DNA of 64,000 bases from VRUE01 sp963732225. Its GTDB lineage: Bacteria; Actinomycetota; Thermoleophilia; Solirubrobacterales; 70-9. Both the position numbers and the translations under genes were made by a program. Below, piece after piece: positions 46,604 through 54,571 of the stretch (position 1 is its first letter; each line of letters starts with the position of its first letter). The notes under the pieces are model-generated. The model was not told where the DNA came from and did not search any database. It worked only from the letters and a program-made list of their open reading frames with translations. The stretch is taken from assembly GCA_963732225.1 (NCBI GenBank), contig CAVSYR010000005.1, positions 124,001 to 188,000 of the forward strand. The letters are read 5' to 3'.

Positions 46604-47492
46604 CTTCTGCGGCATCGAGCTCAAGCACCCGGTGATCAACGCCTCCGGCACCTTCGACGCGATCGCCGCCCGCCGCGTCTATGGCGACGCCCTGCTGGCC
46701 GACTTTCCCTTCTCGGCCTTCGTCTCGAAGACGATCACACCCGAGCCGCGGGTCGGCAACGAACCGCAGCGGATCTGGGAGACCCCGGCGGGGATGATCA
46801 ACTCGATCGGCCTGCCCAACAAGGGTCTGGCTGGCTTTCTCGCCGAGGATCTGCCGCAGCTGGCGCAACTGCCGGTGCCGCTGATCGTCTCGGTGATGGC
46901 GACGAACCACGAGGACTTCGGACGCTTGGTCCGCGAGGTGGGCGGCAGGGAAGAGGTAGCCGCGATCGAGCTCAACGTCTCCTGTCCCAACGTCCACTCG
47001 GGCCTGATCGTCGGCGAGCAGCCAAGTGAGACCGAAGCGCTGCTCGAAGCGCTGCGAGCGCTGACCGCCAAGCCGCTGATCGTCAAGCTGACACCCAACG
47101 TCGCCGCCCCCGCCGAGGTCGCCGCCGCGGCGGAGCAGGGTGGGGCGGACGCGGTTTCCCTGATCAACACGGTGAAGGCCAGCGCGATCGATCCGGCGAC
47201 CGGTGAGCCCGGGATCGCGGCAGGGCACGGTGGGCTGTCCGGCCCGGCGGTGAGGCCGGTTGCCGTGGCCCAGGTGCGCGCCGTTGCGGCCGTGGTGAAC
47301 ATCCCGATCGTCGGCATGGGTGGAATCTCAAACGGGGCCGACGCGCTCGAAATGCTCGCCGCCGGCGCCTCGCTGGTAGCGGTCGGAACCGAGAACTTCC
47401 GCGACCCGCGGGCCGGTAGCCGGGTAGCGGGCGAGATCGCCGGAGCGCTCCGAGGCGGTCGAAGCAGCGCTCCAATCGGCAACGCCGCCTAA
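46596..47492 (+). CDS. pyrD: Dihydroorotate dehydrogenase (NAD+-linked, class 1B catalytic subunit)
   Basis: The protein is 298 residues, with ATG 46596 overlapping the pyrK stop. It has the FMN-barrel motifs KHPVINASGTFD, INSIGLPNKGL, the catalytic Cys in ELNVSCPNVHSG (class 1 type), LINTVKASAID and IPIVGMGGISNGADALEM. It oxidises dihydroorotate to orotate. Pairing with pyrK defines class 1B with NAD+ as acceptor. It is the last gene of the pyr operon; neither pyrF nor pyrE follows. Confidence 0.94.
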   Translation: MPDFCGIELKHPVINASGTFDAIAARRVYGDALLADFPFSAFVSKTITPEPRVGNEPQRIWETPAGMINSIGLPNKGLAGFLAEDLPQLAQLPVPLIVSVMATNHEDFGRLVREVGGREEVAAIELNVSCPNVHSGLIVGEQPSETEALLEALRALTAKPLIVKLTPNVAAPAEVAAAAEQGGADAVSLINTVKASAIDPATGEPGIAAGHGGLSGPAVRPVAVAQVRAVAAVVNIPIVGMGGISNGADALEMLAAGASLVAVGTENFRDPRAGSRVAGEIAGALRGGRSSAPIGNAA

Positions 47493-47542
47493 ACCTCGAC
47501 TGGAGGTTCAGGTGAATTTCGACGTTTTTGGCTCCCATGGCC

Positions 47543-47570
47543 TTGCACGCCCCCGACCCGCGGCTATACT
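47543..47570 (+). promoter_or_regulatory. Promoter of mihF (-35 TTGCAC, -10 TATACT)
   Basis: TTGCAC (47543-47548) and TATACT (47565-47570) are separated by 16 bases, the best-looking promoter in the window. The predicted transcript start near 47577 is only a few bases before the ATG at 47581, so the mRNA may be nearly leaderless. The core GCTATACTCGCC recurs exactly before rimP. Confidence 0.75.
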
Positions 47571-47580
47571 CGCCGCCCAC

Positions 47581-47913
47581 ATGCCTGCCCCAGTCAAGAC
47601 TTCAGCCGCTGCCCCCGAGCGCTCACTGGACCAGCGGATGGACGCTCTCAAACGAGCCAACGACATCCGCACCGCTCGCGCGAAGCTGAAGAAGGACCTC
47701 AAAGCGGGTAAGGCGAATATCCACACGCTGCTGCTCGACCCACCCGAGTACGTGCTCACCGCCAAGGTCTTCGACATGCTCTTGGCGGTGCCCAAGTACG
47801 GCCGGGTGAAGACGAACCGGATCCTCAACCAGTGCCGGATCTCGCCGTCAAAGACAATCGGCGGACTGTCCGAGCGCCAACGAGCAGAGCTCGTCTCGCA
47901 GTTGCGTCGATAG
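47581..47913 (+). CDS. mihF: Actinobacterial integration host factor (mIHF)
   Basis: The protein is 110 residues, ATG 47581. It has the mIHF pattern: ERSLDQRMDALKRANDIRTARAKLKKDLKAG, then the helix-two-turns-helix DNA-binding end FDMLLAVPKYGRVKTNRILNQCRISPSKTIGGLSERQR. mIHF bends DNA nonspecifically, organises the nucleoid and helps phage integration in mycobacteria. The order mihF-gmk-rpoZ-coaBC is conserved in Actinobacteria. The longer frame would start before the promoter, so the ATG given here is correct. Confidence 0.94.
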   Translation: MPAPVKTSAAAPERSLDQRMDALKRANDIRTARAKLKKDLKAGKANIHTLLLDPPEYVLTAKVFDMLLAVPKYGRVKTNRILNQCRISPSKTIGGLSERQRAELVSQLRR

Positions 47914-47947
47914 CGACCGTTCGGCCGGTCAGTATCTCGGCCGTTCC

Positions 47948-48541
47948 ATGTCCAAGGTCTTCGTAATTACAGGTCCGTCCGGCGTCGGCAAGGGAACGCT
48001 GATCGCGACGCTGCTCGAACGCGTTCCCGATCTCGAGCTCTCGATTTCAGCGACGACTCGCGAGCCCCGCAAGGGCGAGGTGAACGGGCGCGACTATCAC
48101 TTCCTCGCACCCGAGGAATTCGACCAGCGGATCAAGGCCGAAGACTTCCTCGAGTTCGCCACCTACAGCGGTCACCGCTACGGCACCCTCCGTTCCGAGG
48201 TGCGGCGCCGGCTCGACGCGGGTCACTCGGTCGTGCTCGAGATCGAGGTCCAGGGGGCCCGCCAGGTGCGGGCGGCGATGCGCGAGTCGGTGCAGGTCTT
48301 CATCGCCCCGCCGGACCCGGCTTCGCTGCGCCGCCGACTCGAGTCGCGCGGCACCGACAGCCTCGAGGCAATCGATGCACGACTCGAGGTTGCCGAGCAG
48401 GAGCTGGCCGCCCAGGGCGAGTTTGCCCACACCGTCGTCAACGACGACCTCGACCGCGCCGCCAATGAGCTGGAGGGAATCGTGCGCGCCGAGTTGGGGA
48501 TACCTCTAGACTCCGGGGCAGATGATCAAACCACGCGTTGA
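47948..48541 (+). CDS. gmk: Guanylate kinase
   Basis: The protein is 197 residues, ATG 47948. It has the P-loop VFVITGPSGVGKGTLIATLL, GMP-binding SISATTREPRKGEVNGRDYHF, EFATYSGHRYGTLRSEV and the VLEIEVQGARQVR strand. It converts GMP to GDP with ATP. It starts 34 bases after mihF. Its last 20 bases overlap the start of rpoZ, an unusually long overlap that suggests coupled translation. Confidence 0.95.
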   Translation: MSKVFVITGPSGVGKGTLIATLLERVPDLELSISATTREPRKGEVNGRDYHFLAPEEFDQRIKAEDFLEFATYSGHRYGTLRSEVRRRLDAGHSVVLEIEVQGARQVRAAMRESVQVFIAPPDPASLRRRLESRGTDSLEAIDARLEVAEQELAAQGEFAHTVVNDDLDRAANELEGIVRAELGIPLDSGADDQTTR

Positions 48542-48755
48542 CAAGCTTCTCGACCACACTGACTCCCACTACGCGGCCGTAGTCGTCGCCGCCAAGCGGG
48601 CCCGTCAGATCAACAGCTACTACCACAGCCTCGGCGAGGGCAGCTTTGGCGAGTACCCGCCGCCGATGGTCGATATCCCCGGCGATAGGAACTACCTCTC
48701 GGTTGCGCTCGAAGAGGTCGCCGCGGGCAAGATCAAGTACGAGTACCGCTCCTAA
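48522..48755 (+). CDS. rpoZ: RNA polymerase omega subunit
   Basis: The protein is 77 residues from ATG 48522, inside the end of gmk. It has the omega motif YAAVVVAAKRARQINSYYHSLGEG, which clamps the beta-prime C-terminus, and the actinobacterial end LSVALEEVAAGKIKYEY. It helps assembly of core RNA polymerase. Confidence 0.93.
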   Translation: MIKPRVDKLLDHTDSHYAAVVVAAKRARQINSYYHSLGEGSFGEYPPPMVDIPGDRNYLSVALEEVAAGKIKYEYRS

Positions 48756-48789
48756 GCGCGCTCCGGCGCCGCCGGAACAAGGAACAGCC

Positions 48790-50034
48790 ATGGCCAGAAT
48801 CCTGCTCGGCGTAAGCGGAGGGATTGCCGCCTATAAGGCGCTTGAGTTGGCGCGCCTGGCGACAACTGCTGGCCATGGCGTTCGCGTGCTGATGACCGAG
48901 GGCGCGACCCGCTTCATCGGCGCCGCCTCCTTCGAGGGCATCGTCGGCGCCCCAGTCCTGCTTTCCGAGTTCGAGCGCGACCCGATGCGCGGCGCCTTCC
49001 CCGGCGATCCGGCTCCCTCGCACGACCCGATCGGCCACCTCGAGCTGGCCACAAACTGCGACGCCTACCTCGTCGCCCCGGCCTCGGCCAACACGATCGC
49101 CAAGCTCGCCACTGGCCAGGCCGACTCGATGGTCACCACCTCTTTCCTCGCCTGCACGGCGCCGCGGCTTCTCGCACCGGCGATGAACGACCGCATGTAC
49201 ACCAACGCCGCCACCCAGGCGAACCTGGAAGCCCTGAGCAAGCGCGGCGTGATCGTGATCGACCCTGATGAGGGCGCCCTCGCCTCCCGCGGCGAGCACG
49301 GCAAGGGTCGTCTACCTGATCCAGCCAGCTTGCTGGCACGGGTCGAAGCCGAGCTGCCGACCGGCGAGCGTCCCTGGGATGGCCTTCGCGTCCTCGTCAC
49401 CGCGGGCGGTACCCGCGAGCCAATCGATTCGGTCCGCTTCCTCGGCAACCGCTCCAGCGGCCGCATGGGCATCGCCCTCGCCGCAGCCGCCGCCCGCCGC
49501 GGCGCCGACGTGACCCTGATCGCCGCCAATGTCAACCTCCCCGAGCCCCCCGGTGTCCACCGGGTTGATGTCGAGACGACCGAGCAGCTCGCCGACGCGG
49601 CCCGGGCCGAGTTCCCCAACTCCCAGGTCCTGCTCATGGCCGCCGCTCCCGCCGACTTCAAGGCAAGCGACGTTGCAAACGGCAAGCTAACCCGCGACGC
49701 GTCCCTCGACCTACAGCTAGAGCCGACAGAGGACATCCTCGCCAGCCTCGCCGCCACCCGAACCGATGAGCAAACCGTCGTCGCCTTCGCCGCCGAAGCC
49801 GGCAACAACGTCGACCGCGCCCGCCAGAAGCTAAACCGCAAGAACGCAGACCTCATGGTCCTCAACGACATCTCGAACCCAGCAATCGGCTTCGAGAGCC
49901 AAGAAAACGCAGTAACCCTGATCGACTCAACAAGCGACACCGCAGTCCCACAAGCTTCGAAGGACCAAATCGCGGACGCAATCCTCGAGAGAGTCGACCA
50001 GCTTCGGGAAAAGACAGCTAGCCACTCCGGTTGA
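48790..50034 (+). CDS. coaBC: Bifunctional phosphopantothenoylcysteine decarboxylase / phosphopantothenate-cysteine ligase
   Basis: The protein is 414 residues, ATG 48790. The N-terminal flavin decarboxylase (CoaC) has GVSGGIAAYKALELARL, the LVAPASANTIAKLATG strand and LAPAMNDRMY. The C-terminal ligase (CoaB) has VLVTAGGTREPIDSVRFLGNRSSGRMGIALA and the late AADFKASDVANGK. It makes phosphopantetheine in two steps of coenzyme A synthesis. From about 49670 to the end the gene shows many more A-ending codons (cta, aca, gca, cca) than the rest of the operon, with no break in the protein. It is last in the mihF operon. Confidence 0.94.
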   Translation: MARILLGVSGGIAAYKALELARLATTAGHGVRVLMTEGATRFIGAASFEGIVGAPVLLSEFERDPMRGAFPGDPAPSHDPIGHLELATNCDAYLVAPASANTIAKLATGQADSMVTTSFLACTAPRLLAPAMNDRMYTNAATQANLEALSKRGVIVIDPDEGALASRGEHGKGRLPDPASLLARVEAELPTGERPWDGLRVLVTAGGTREPIDSVRFLGNRSSGRMGIALAAAAARRGADVTLIAANVNLPEPPGVHRVDVETTEQLADAARAEFPNSQVLLMAAAPADFKASDVANGKLTRDASLDLQLEPTEDILASLAATRTDEQTVVAFAAEAGNNVDRARQKLNRKNADLMVLNDISNPAIGFESQENAVTLIDSTSDTAVPQASKDQIADAILERVDQLREKTASHSG

Positions 50035-50046
50035 CCGGCGGGTGGC

Positions 50047-50114
50047 GCGGTGGCGGGGGTCCCCCATAGCGCAGGGCGCCGCAGGCGTCCGAGCACATGG
50101 GGGAGGGCCGCCGC
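50047..50114 (+). other. Long imperfect hairpin between coaBC and the rimP promoter
   Basis: The outer stem GCGGTGGC (50047-50054) pairs with GCCGCCGC (50107-50114, one G-U pair). The inner stem TCCCCCAT (50060-50067) pairs perfectly with ATGGGGGA (50097-50104). No T-tract follows. It may serve in 3-prime end formation of the mihF-coaBC transcript. No gene is seen from 50035 to 50246. Confidence 0.4.
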
Positions 50115-50170
50115 GACAGGACCCGCCGGCCTGCGGCGGAGGACCCGCTGGCCTACCGGTTCGACCGAGC

Positions 50171-50176
50171 TATACT
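50171..50176 (+). promoter_or_regulatory. Candidate -10 element of the rimP-nusA-infB operon
   Basis: TATACT at 50171-50176 lies in GCTATACTCGCC, identical over 12 bases to the mihF promoter core. No convincing -35 is present. The transcript would start near 50183, giving a leader of about 64 bases that contains the terminator below. Confidence 0.55.
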
Positions 50177-50210
50177 CGCCCCAAGCTTTTGTTAGTCCCG
50201 TTGTACCCGA

Positions 50211-50233
50211 AGTGGGCCTGGCCCACTTTTTTT
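50211..50233 (+). terminator. Intrinsic terminator (attenuator) in the rimP-nusA leader
   Basis: AGTGGGC (50211-50217), loop CTG, GCCCACT (50221-50227), then a run of seven T (50227-50233). It stands between the operon promoter and the rimP ATG (50247), so transcripts must read through it to reach nusA and infB. This suggests attenuation, for example autoregulation by NusA. Alternatively it ends an upstream transcript and the promoter call is wrong. Confidence 0.75.
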
Positions 50234-50246
50234 GCGCCTCGACCCA

Positions 50247-50486
50247 ATGGCAGACCTCCAGCAAGACATTCAGCAGCAGCTCCGTGAGCTCGATTCCGAG
50301 CTCGATCTGGTCGCGCTCGAGCAGCCGAGCAAAGAAGCGCTGCGCCTCTTCATCGACCATCCCGGGGGGGTCGACCTGGCGCTCTGCGAACGGGTCACTC
50401 TTCACCTCAACCACCTGCGGGCCGAGTACGCGCTGGAGGTTTCCTCGCCCGGCCCCAAGTACAGCAATCACAAGGAGATCCAGTGA
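50247..50486 (+). CDS. rimP: Short RimP-like ribosome maturation factor
   Basis: The protein is 79 residues, ATG 50247. It matches the N-terminal RimP domain: DLVALEQPSKEALRLFIDHPGGVDLALCERVTLHL and the motif YALEVSSPGP. After SSPG, normal RimP continues for another 70-80 residues with a second, SH3-like domain. Here the protein ends SSPGPKYSNHKEIQ and runs into nusA with a GTGA overlap. RimP helps 30S maturation and is the normal neighbour of nusA, so the identity is firm, but the C-terminal domain is missing. Confidence 0.78.
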   Translation: MADLQQDIQQQLRELDSELDLVALEQPSKEALRLFIDHPGGVDLALCERVTLHLNHLRAEYALEVSSPGPKYSNHKEIQ

Positions 50487-51976
50487 GCAAGGAGATCGTC
50501 GAAGCAGTCAAGGCACTGGAGCAGGAGAAGGGGATCTCCGCTGACAAGTTGATGGACGCGCTCGCCGATGCGCTCCTCTCCGCCTATAAGAAGACGCCCG
50601 GAGCGGCCAAATACGCCCGCGTCGACCTCGATCATGAAACCGGCGACTTCCTTGTCTTCGAACTGATCCTGCCGCCCGAGCTGGAGGAGAAGCTGCTCGC
50701 CGAAGCGGCCGAGGCGCAGGAGGAGGAAGAGCGCGAAGTCGATCCCGAGACGGGCGAGCTGCGCGAGCCCGAGGATCCGGAGCTCGATCCGGAGATGATC
50801 GCTCCCTACGAGGACCAGATCGAGACCCGCGACGTCACCCCCGAAGACTTCGGCCGGATCGCCGCCCAGACCGCCAAGCAGGTGATCCTGCAGCGGATCC
50901 GCGAGGCCGAACGGATGATGATGTTCGAGGAGTACCAGGACCGGGTCGGCGAGCTGATCACCGGGATCATCCAGCAGTCCGACAAGCGCTACACGCTGGT
51001 CCAGCTGCGCGAGCGGGTCGAGGCGCTGCTGCCCAAGTCCGAGCAGGTCTACAACGAGCGCTACGACCACGGGATGCGGGTCAAGGCCGTGATCACCGAC
51101 GTCTCCGACTCGACCAAAGGGCCGGCGATCGTCGTCTCCCGGCGCAGCTCCGAGCTGATCAAGAAGCTCTTCGAAATGGAGGTGCCGGAGATCGCCGACA
51201 AACTGGTCGAGATCGTCGGCGTCGCCCGCGAGCCCGGCTACCGCTCGAAGATCGCCGTGATCTCGCATGCCGACGGGGTTGACCCGGTTGGCGCCTGCGT
51301 CGGCCCGCGCGGCTCGCGGGTGCGGATGGTCGTATCCGAGCTGCGCGGCGAGAAGATCGACATCATTCCCCACAACGACGAGCCCGCCCGCTTCGTCGCC
51401 AAGGCGCTCTCGCCGGCCCGCGTGCGCGAGGTGATCGTCGATGACGACGAGCGCCAGGCGACCGTGATCGTGCCCGACGACCAGCTCTCGCTGGCGATCG
51501 GCCGCGACGGCCAGAACGCCCGCCTCGCCGCCCGCCTGACCGGCTGGCGGGTCGACATCAAGTCGGAGACCGAGTTTTCCCAGGAGGATCAGGACGTCGA
51601 GTACGAGGGCGAAGAAACCTTCGACGGCCGCTGTATGGCGGTGCTCTCCAACGGTCGCCGCTGCCCCAACGCAGCGATCGAGGGCTCGACCTACTGCGGC
51701 CTGCCTTCACACCAGGCTCTGAGCCGCTTCGACACCAACCAGATCGCGATCCTCGCTTCGATTCCAGAGGCGGAAGTCGAAATCCTCGCCGACCCCGATG
51801 CCGACCAGGGTCAGGTCGACGAGATCGTCACCAAAGCCGAATCCGAATTCGTCGAGGAGGTTCCAGAGCCCGAAGCAGTCGAGGAGACCGCGGAGGAGCC
51901 TGTGGCTGAGGAGGACGGAGCTTCGGAGGCTGACGCCGAAGCTGAACCAGTCGCCGAGGAGGCAGAGCAAGCGTAG
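50483..51976 (+). CDS. nusA: Transcription termination/antitermination protein NusA, with C-terminal Cys/His finger
   Basis: The protein is 497 residues, with a GTG at 50483 overlapping the rimP stop. The N-terminal RNAP-binding domain holds a long Glu-rich insertion (about residues 75-110). Then come S1 (VGELITGIIQQSDKRYTLVQL), KH1 (GVDPVGACVGPRGSRVRMVVSEL) and KH2 (VPDDQLSLAIGRDGQNARLAARL). After KH2 there is an added RCMAVLSNGRRCPNAAIEGSTYC...H finger (C384, C394, C405, H410), a short helical stretch and an acidic tail of about 50 residues. NusA controls pausing, termination and antitermination. Its start is coupled to rimP and its end overlaps infB by one base. Confidence 0.95.
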   Translation: MSKEIVEAVKALEQEKGISADKLMDALADALLSAYKKTPGAAKYARVDLDHETGDFLVFELILPPELEEKLLAEAAEAQEEEEREVDPETGELREPEDPELDPEMIAPYEDQIETRDVTPEDFGRIAAQTAKQVILQRIREAERMMMFEEYQDRVGELITGIIQQSDKRYTLVQLRERVEALLPKSEQVYNERYDHGMRVKAVITDVSDSTKGPAIVVSRRSSELIKKLFEMEVPEIADKLVEIVGVAREPGYRSKIAVISHADGVDPVGACVGPRGSRVRMVVSELRGEKIDIIPHNDEPARFVAKALSPARVREVIVDDDERQATVIVPDDQLSLAIGRDGQNARLAARLTGWRVDIKSETEFSQEDQDVEYEGEETFDGRCMAVLSNGRRCPNAAIEGSTYCGLPSHQALSRFDTNQIAILASIPEAEVEILADPDADQGQVDEIVTKAESEFVEEVPEPEAVEETAEEPVAEEDGASEADAEAEPVAEEAEQA

Positions 51977-54231
51977 TGGCAAAAAAGCGGGTACATGAGA
52001 TCGCGAAAGCGCAGGGCCTCGAGAGCAAAGAGGTGCTTGCCGCGCTGAAAAGTGCTGGCATTGAGGCCAAAGCCGCTGCTTCCAGCGTTGATGAGGCTGA
52101 CGCGCTGAAGGCGATCCAGGCGGCCAAGGGAAATGGCGGCGCTGCCGCTGCTCCCGCCGAGGCCAAGCCCGCGCCCCCTGCGGCTGCGAAAGAGGCACCC
52201 GCAAAGCCGGCGCCGACTCAGCAGGCTGCGGCCAAACCAGCGCCGAAAGCGGCTGCTTCCTCCAAAGGCCCGGTTCGTCCGGCCGGCAAAACTGCCGCAG
52301 GTGGTGGAGGCGGTGCGAGCGGCAAAAAGCGCCGCGTCGTGATCGACTCCCAGGCCGCCCGCAGGGACCAGATGGGTGGCCCGCCGCCGCAGCGCCCGCC
52401 ACGTCGACGCGGTGGCCGCCGCCGCCGCCCGCTGCTGGAGGAGCCGCCGCCCAAAGTCGAGGCGGCCGAGCCCGAGGCGACCAAGGTCCCGGCCGGCGCC
52501 ACCGTGCGCGAGGTTGCCGAGCTGCTCGGCTTGGGGAGCTCTGAGGTGATCAAGAAGCTGATGATGATGGGGGAGATGGCGACGCTTACCCAGACTCTCA
52601 CCGACGAGTCGATCGCCGCGATCGCCGACGAGTACGACCGCAAGATCGAAATCGTCAGCGCCGCCGACGAGGAGCCCGAGGAACCCGCCTTCGAGGACTC
52701 CGACGAGGAGCTCGCCGACCGGCCGCCGGTGGTCACGATCATGGGCCACGTCGACCACGGCAAGACCTCGCTGCTCGACGCGATCCGCGAGACCGAGGTG
52801 GCCGCGGGCGAGGCCGGTGGCATCACCCAGCACATCGGTGCCTACCAGGTCCATCACGCCGATAAGACGATCACCTTCCTCGACACGCCCGGCCACGCTG
52901 CCTTCACGGCGATGCGCGCCCGCGGCGCCAAGGTCACCGACATCGCCGTGGTCGTGGTCGCCGCCGACGACGGTGTCATGCCGCAGACCAAAGAGGCGAT
53001 CGACCACGCCCGCGCCGCCGACGTGCCGATCCTGATCGCGGTCAACAAGATCGACAAGGAGGGCGCTCAGCCCGACCGCGTCCGCAACGAGCTCGCCGCC
53101 GACGGGCTCACCCCCGAGGACTGGGGTGGAGAAACGGTCTACGTAGACGTCTCGGCCAAGACTCACGAAGGGCTCGACAAGCTGCTCGAGATGATCCTGC
53201 TCGTCACCGAGCTGGAGGAACTGGGTGCCAACGCAGACGCCCCTGCATCGGGCACGGTGGTCGAGTCCCAGCTTGACCCTGGCCGCGGCCCGGTGGTCAC
53301 AATCCTGGTCCAGCGCGGCACGCTGACGGTCGGCGACTCGCTCGTCGCCGGACCGCAATGGGGCCGGGTGCGGGCGATGCACGACTTCACCGGCACGCGC
53401 GTGCAGAGTGCCGGTCCCGGGATGCCGGTCGAGGTGCTCGGCTTCGACGGCGTCGCCGACGCGGGTGAGTTCGTCCACGCGGTTGAGAACGACCGCCGCG
53501 CCCGCCAGGAGGCCCAGGAGCGCGCCAACCGGCTCAAGACCGAGCAGCTGGCTCGTCGCCAGGCTCGCAAGGTCAGCCTCGAGGAGGTCTTCTCGCGGGT
53601 CCAGGAGGGCGAGATCAAGGAGCTCAACATCGTGCTCAAGGCGGATGTCGCCGGCTCCTTGGAGGCGCTCCAGGACGAGATCGCCAAGGTCCCCCAGGAG
53701 CAGGTCGGGATCAACATCATTCACTCGCAGACCGGTGGCATCAACGAGTCCGACGTGATGCTGGCCGCCGCCTCGGAAGCGATCATCATCGGCTTCAACG
53801 TGCGCCCACTCGCCGATGCGCGCCGCGCCGCCGAGCGCGAGGGCGTCGACGTCCGCACCTACTCGGTGATCTACAAAATCACCGAAGACCTGCGCAACGC
53901 GATGGAGGGCATGCTGGAGGCGATCGAGGTCGAGGAGACGCTCGGCGAGGCCGAGGTCAAACAGACCTTCAAGGCTTCCAAGGTCGGCCGCATCGCCGGC
54001 TGCATCGTCAACGAGGGCAAGGTCACGCGCACCGCCAGCGTCCGCCTGGTCCGCGAGGGCACCGTAATCTGGGACGGCAAACTCGGCTCCCTGCGCCGCT
54101 TCAAAGACAACGTGCAGGAAGTCGAGGAGGGCCAGGAGTGCGGCATCGTCCTCGACGGCTACGCTGACGTCAAGGAGGGGGACATGCTCGAGTTCTACGA
54201 GACAAAGCAGGTCGAGCAGACGCTGGACTAA
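51976..54231 (+). CDS. infB: Translation initiation factor IF-2
   Basis: The protein is 751 residues from a GTG at 51976. The N-terminal helical IF2_N repeats (RVHEIAKAQGLESKEVLAALK; TVREVAELLGLGSSEVIKKL) flank an Ala/Pro/Lys and Arg-rich linker. The G domain has IMGHVDHGKTSLLDAIR (G1), FLDTPGHAAFTAMRARGA (G3) and VNKIDKEGA (G4). The C-terminal domains hold the initiator-tRNA region (GRIAGCIVNEGKVTRTASVRLVR). It brings fMet-tRNA to the 30S subunit. The linker is short for an actinobacterium. Confidence 0.96.
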   Translation: MAKKRVHEIAKAQGLESKEVLAALKSAGIEAKAAASSVDEADALKAIQAAKGNGGAAAAPAEAKPAPPAAAKEAPAKPAPTQQAAAKPAPKAAASSKGPVRPAGKTAAGGGGGASGKKRRVVIDSQAARRDQMGGPPPQRPPRRRGGRRRRPLLEEPPPKVEAAEPEATKVPAGATVREVAELLGLGSSEVIKKLMMMGEMATLTQTLTDESIAAIADEYDRKIEIVSAADEEPEEPAFEDSDEELADRPPVVTIMGHVDHGKTSLLDAIRETEVAAGEAGGITQHIGAYQVHHADKTITFLDTPGHAAFTAMRARGAKVTDIAVVVVAADDGVMPQTKEAIDHARAADVPILIAVNKIDKEGAQPDRVRNELAADGLTPEDWGGETVYVDVSAKTHEGLDKLLEMILLVTELEELGANADAPASGTVVESQLDPGRGPVVTILVQRGTLTVGDSLVAGPQWGRVRAMHDFTGTRVQSAGPGMPVEVLGFDGVADAGEFVHAVENDRRARQEAQERANRLKTEQLARRQARKVSLEEVFSRVQEGEIKELNIVLKADVAGSLEALQDEIAKVPQEQVGINIIHSQTGGINESDVMLAAASEAIIIGFNVRPLADARRAAEREGVDVRTYSVIYKITEDLRNAMEGMLEAIEVEETLGEAEVKQTFKASKVGRIAGCIVNEGKVTRTASVRLVREGTVIWDGKLGSLRRFKDNVQEVEEGQECGIVLDGYADVKEGDMLEFYETKQVEQTLD

Positions 54232-54232
54232 G

Positions 54233-54571
54233 ATGGCCGCTCCTCGCATGCGCCGCATCAACGAGGTGCTCCGCGAGGTGATTGGCGCTGCCATCGCCGA
54301 GTTGAGTGACCCGCGCATCGGCTTCGTAACCGTGACCTCCGTGGAGACAAGCCCCGACCTGCGCGCCGCCAAGGTGCACGTCAGCGTGCTCGGTTCCGAG
54401 GAGGAGCGCGAGGCGACGATGGTCGGCCTCGCCTCCTCACACGGCGTGCTGCAGGCGAAGATCGCCGCCGAGACGCGGATGAAGCGCACGCCTACCCTGA
54501 GCTTCCGCTACGACGAGACCGTCGAGCAGGGGATGCGGATCAACGAACTGCTGGAGGGGGAGGAGCAATGA
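54233..54571 (+). CDS. rbfA: Ribosome-binding factor A
   Basis: The protein is 112 residues from ATG 54233, one base after the infB stop. It starts RMRRINEVLREVIGAAIAELSDPRIGFVTVTSVETSPDLRAAKVHVSV, the KH-type RbfA pattern, and ends with the helix TPTLSFRYDETVEQGMRINELL. It binds the 16S 5-prime helix during 30S assembly. It overlaps the next gene by four bases. Confidence 0.95.
   Translation: MAAPRMRRINEVLREVIGAAIAELSDPRIGFVTVTSVETSPDLRAAKVHVSVLGSEEEREATMVGLASSHGVLQAKIAAETRMKRTPTLSFRYDETVEQGMRINELLEGEEQ

Noticed and set aside
51811..54489. Long minus-strand open frame (about 890 codons) opposite infB
   Set aside because: It is the mirror of a GC-rich coding gene, has repetitive Asp/Val/Leu content and no recognisable motif; infB on the plus strand is certain.
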